Virus record (IMG/VR): IMGVR_UViG_3300017528_000084
Span: 1-36,170 of that record
Reading direction: 5' to 3' (one strand)
Source of the DNA: a virus
Length of the DNA stretch: 36,170 nucleotides
Shown here: piece after piece, positions 36,145 through 36,170 of the stretch
How the letters are laid out: each line of letters starts with the position of its first letter
How positions within the stretch are numbered: position 1 is the first letter of the stretch
Position numbers and translations under genes: made by a program
Notes under the pieces: generated by a model
Databases searched by the model: none
What the model was told of the DNA's origin: nothing
Seen by the model: only the letters and a program-made list of their open reading frames with translations

Positions 36145-36170
36145 TGATTAGCTCGCGTTCGAAGTCGATC
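36145..36170. other. right window edge
   Basis: Only 26 bases remain. On the - strand a frame reading IDFERELI enters from outside and continues into the region below, so an upstream gene probably ends near here, but its frame and end cannot be fixed. Confidence 0.2.

Noticed and set aside
1-36170. CRISPR array, tRNA, insertion sequence or attachment site
   Set aside because: No regularly spaced repeats, no cloverleaf or transposase signature seen by eye. A dedicated tRNA scan could still find one.

Overview
The window looks like a large part of the genome of a short-tailed (podovirus-like) double-stranded DNA phage or prophage. The support is a complete head-and-tail order on one strand: terminase large subunit, portal, scaffold-like protein, major capsid protein, tail adaptor-like proteins, a 1129-residue tail nozzle-like protein, a tail fibre, a GNAT-like protein, large internal-virion-like proteins, a beta-helix spike and a membrane/lysis block. 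I see no tail-tube, sheath or tape-measure gene, no integrase, no DNA or RNA polymerase, no tRNA and no CRISPR. Base composition is moderately GC-rich by eye. The Gly/Ser/Thr-rich domain style of the tail proteins recalls phages of soil bacteria such as Acidobacteriota, but that host guess is only an inference.

Layout. Positions 1-4495 carry about a dozen tightly packed small genes on the + strand (early/accessory type): an HNH-type protein, a DUF6527 protein, a MazG-like pyrophosphohydrolase fused to a Cys-rich N-terminus, and many unknowns, mostly joined by ATGA/GTGA stop-start overlaps. A branched hairpin at 4494-4552 separates this operon from a convergent - strand operon that fills 4560-35472. 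In transcription order the - strand operon has: a promoter at about 35.5 kb; two overlapping small genes; a glycan-type cassette (GT-A glycosyltransferase, SAM methyltransferase, two GT31-like glycosyltransferases); a putative structural protein; a His-rich protein; TerL, portal, scaffold and capsid; tail adaptor, nozzle and fibre; internal virion proteins; a run of proteins with Sec-type signal peptides, including the beta-helix spike; and a block of small membrane, lipoprotein, coiled-coil and zinc-ribbon genes probably concerned with lysis. The far right (35480-36170) holds an AT-richer regulatory stretch and one small - strand gene.

The most interesting items are: (i) a TTGACA/17/TAATCA promoter placed so that transcription should begin on the ATG of the first late gene (leaderless start); (ii) a same-strand overlapping gene pair just inside that gene; (iii) a four-gene glycosyl/methyl-transferase cassette at the head of the late operon; (iv) an exact, in-frame 24-bp direct repeat flanking the DUF6527 gene, which looks like the footprint of a cassette inserted into the 3' end of a neighbouring gene; (v) two adjacent unrelated proteins sharing the C-terminal motif PATGGTISQL despite different codons; (vi) five tandem Trp-rich modules in the nozzle protein, one also present in an adaptor-like protein; and (vii) several consecutive phage genes with apparent Sec signal peptides. 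Three genes of 51-56 codons (4875-5030, 7149-7319, 8636-8794) were found by hand in gaps between larger genes.
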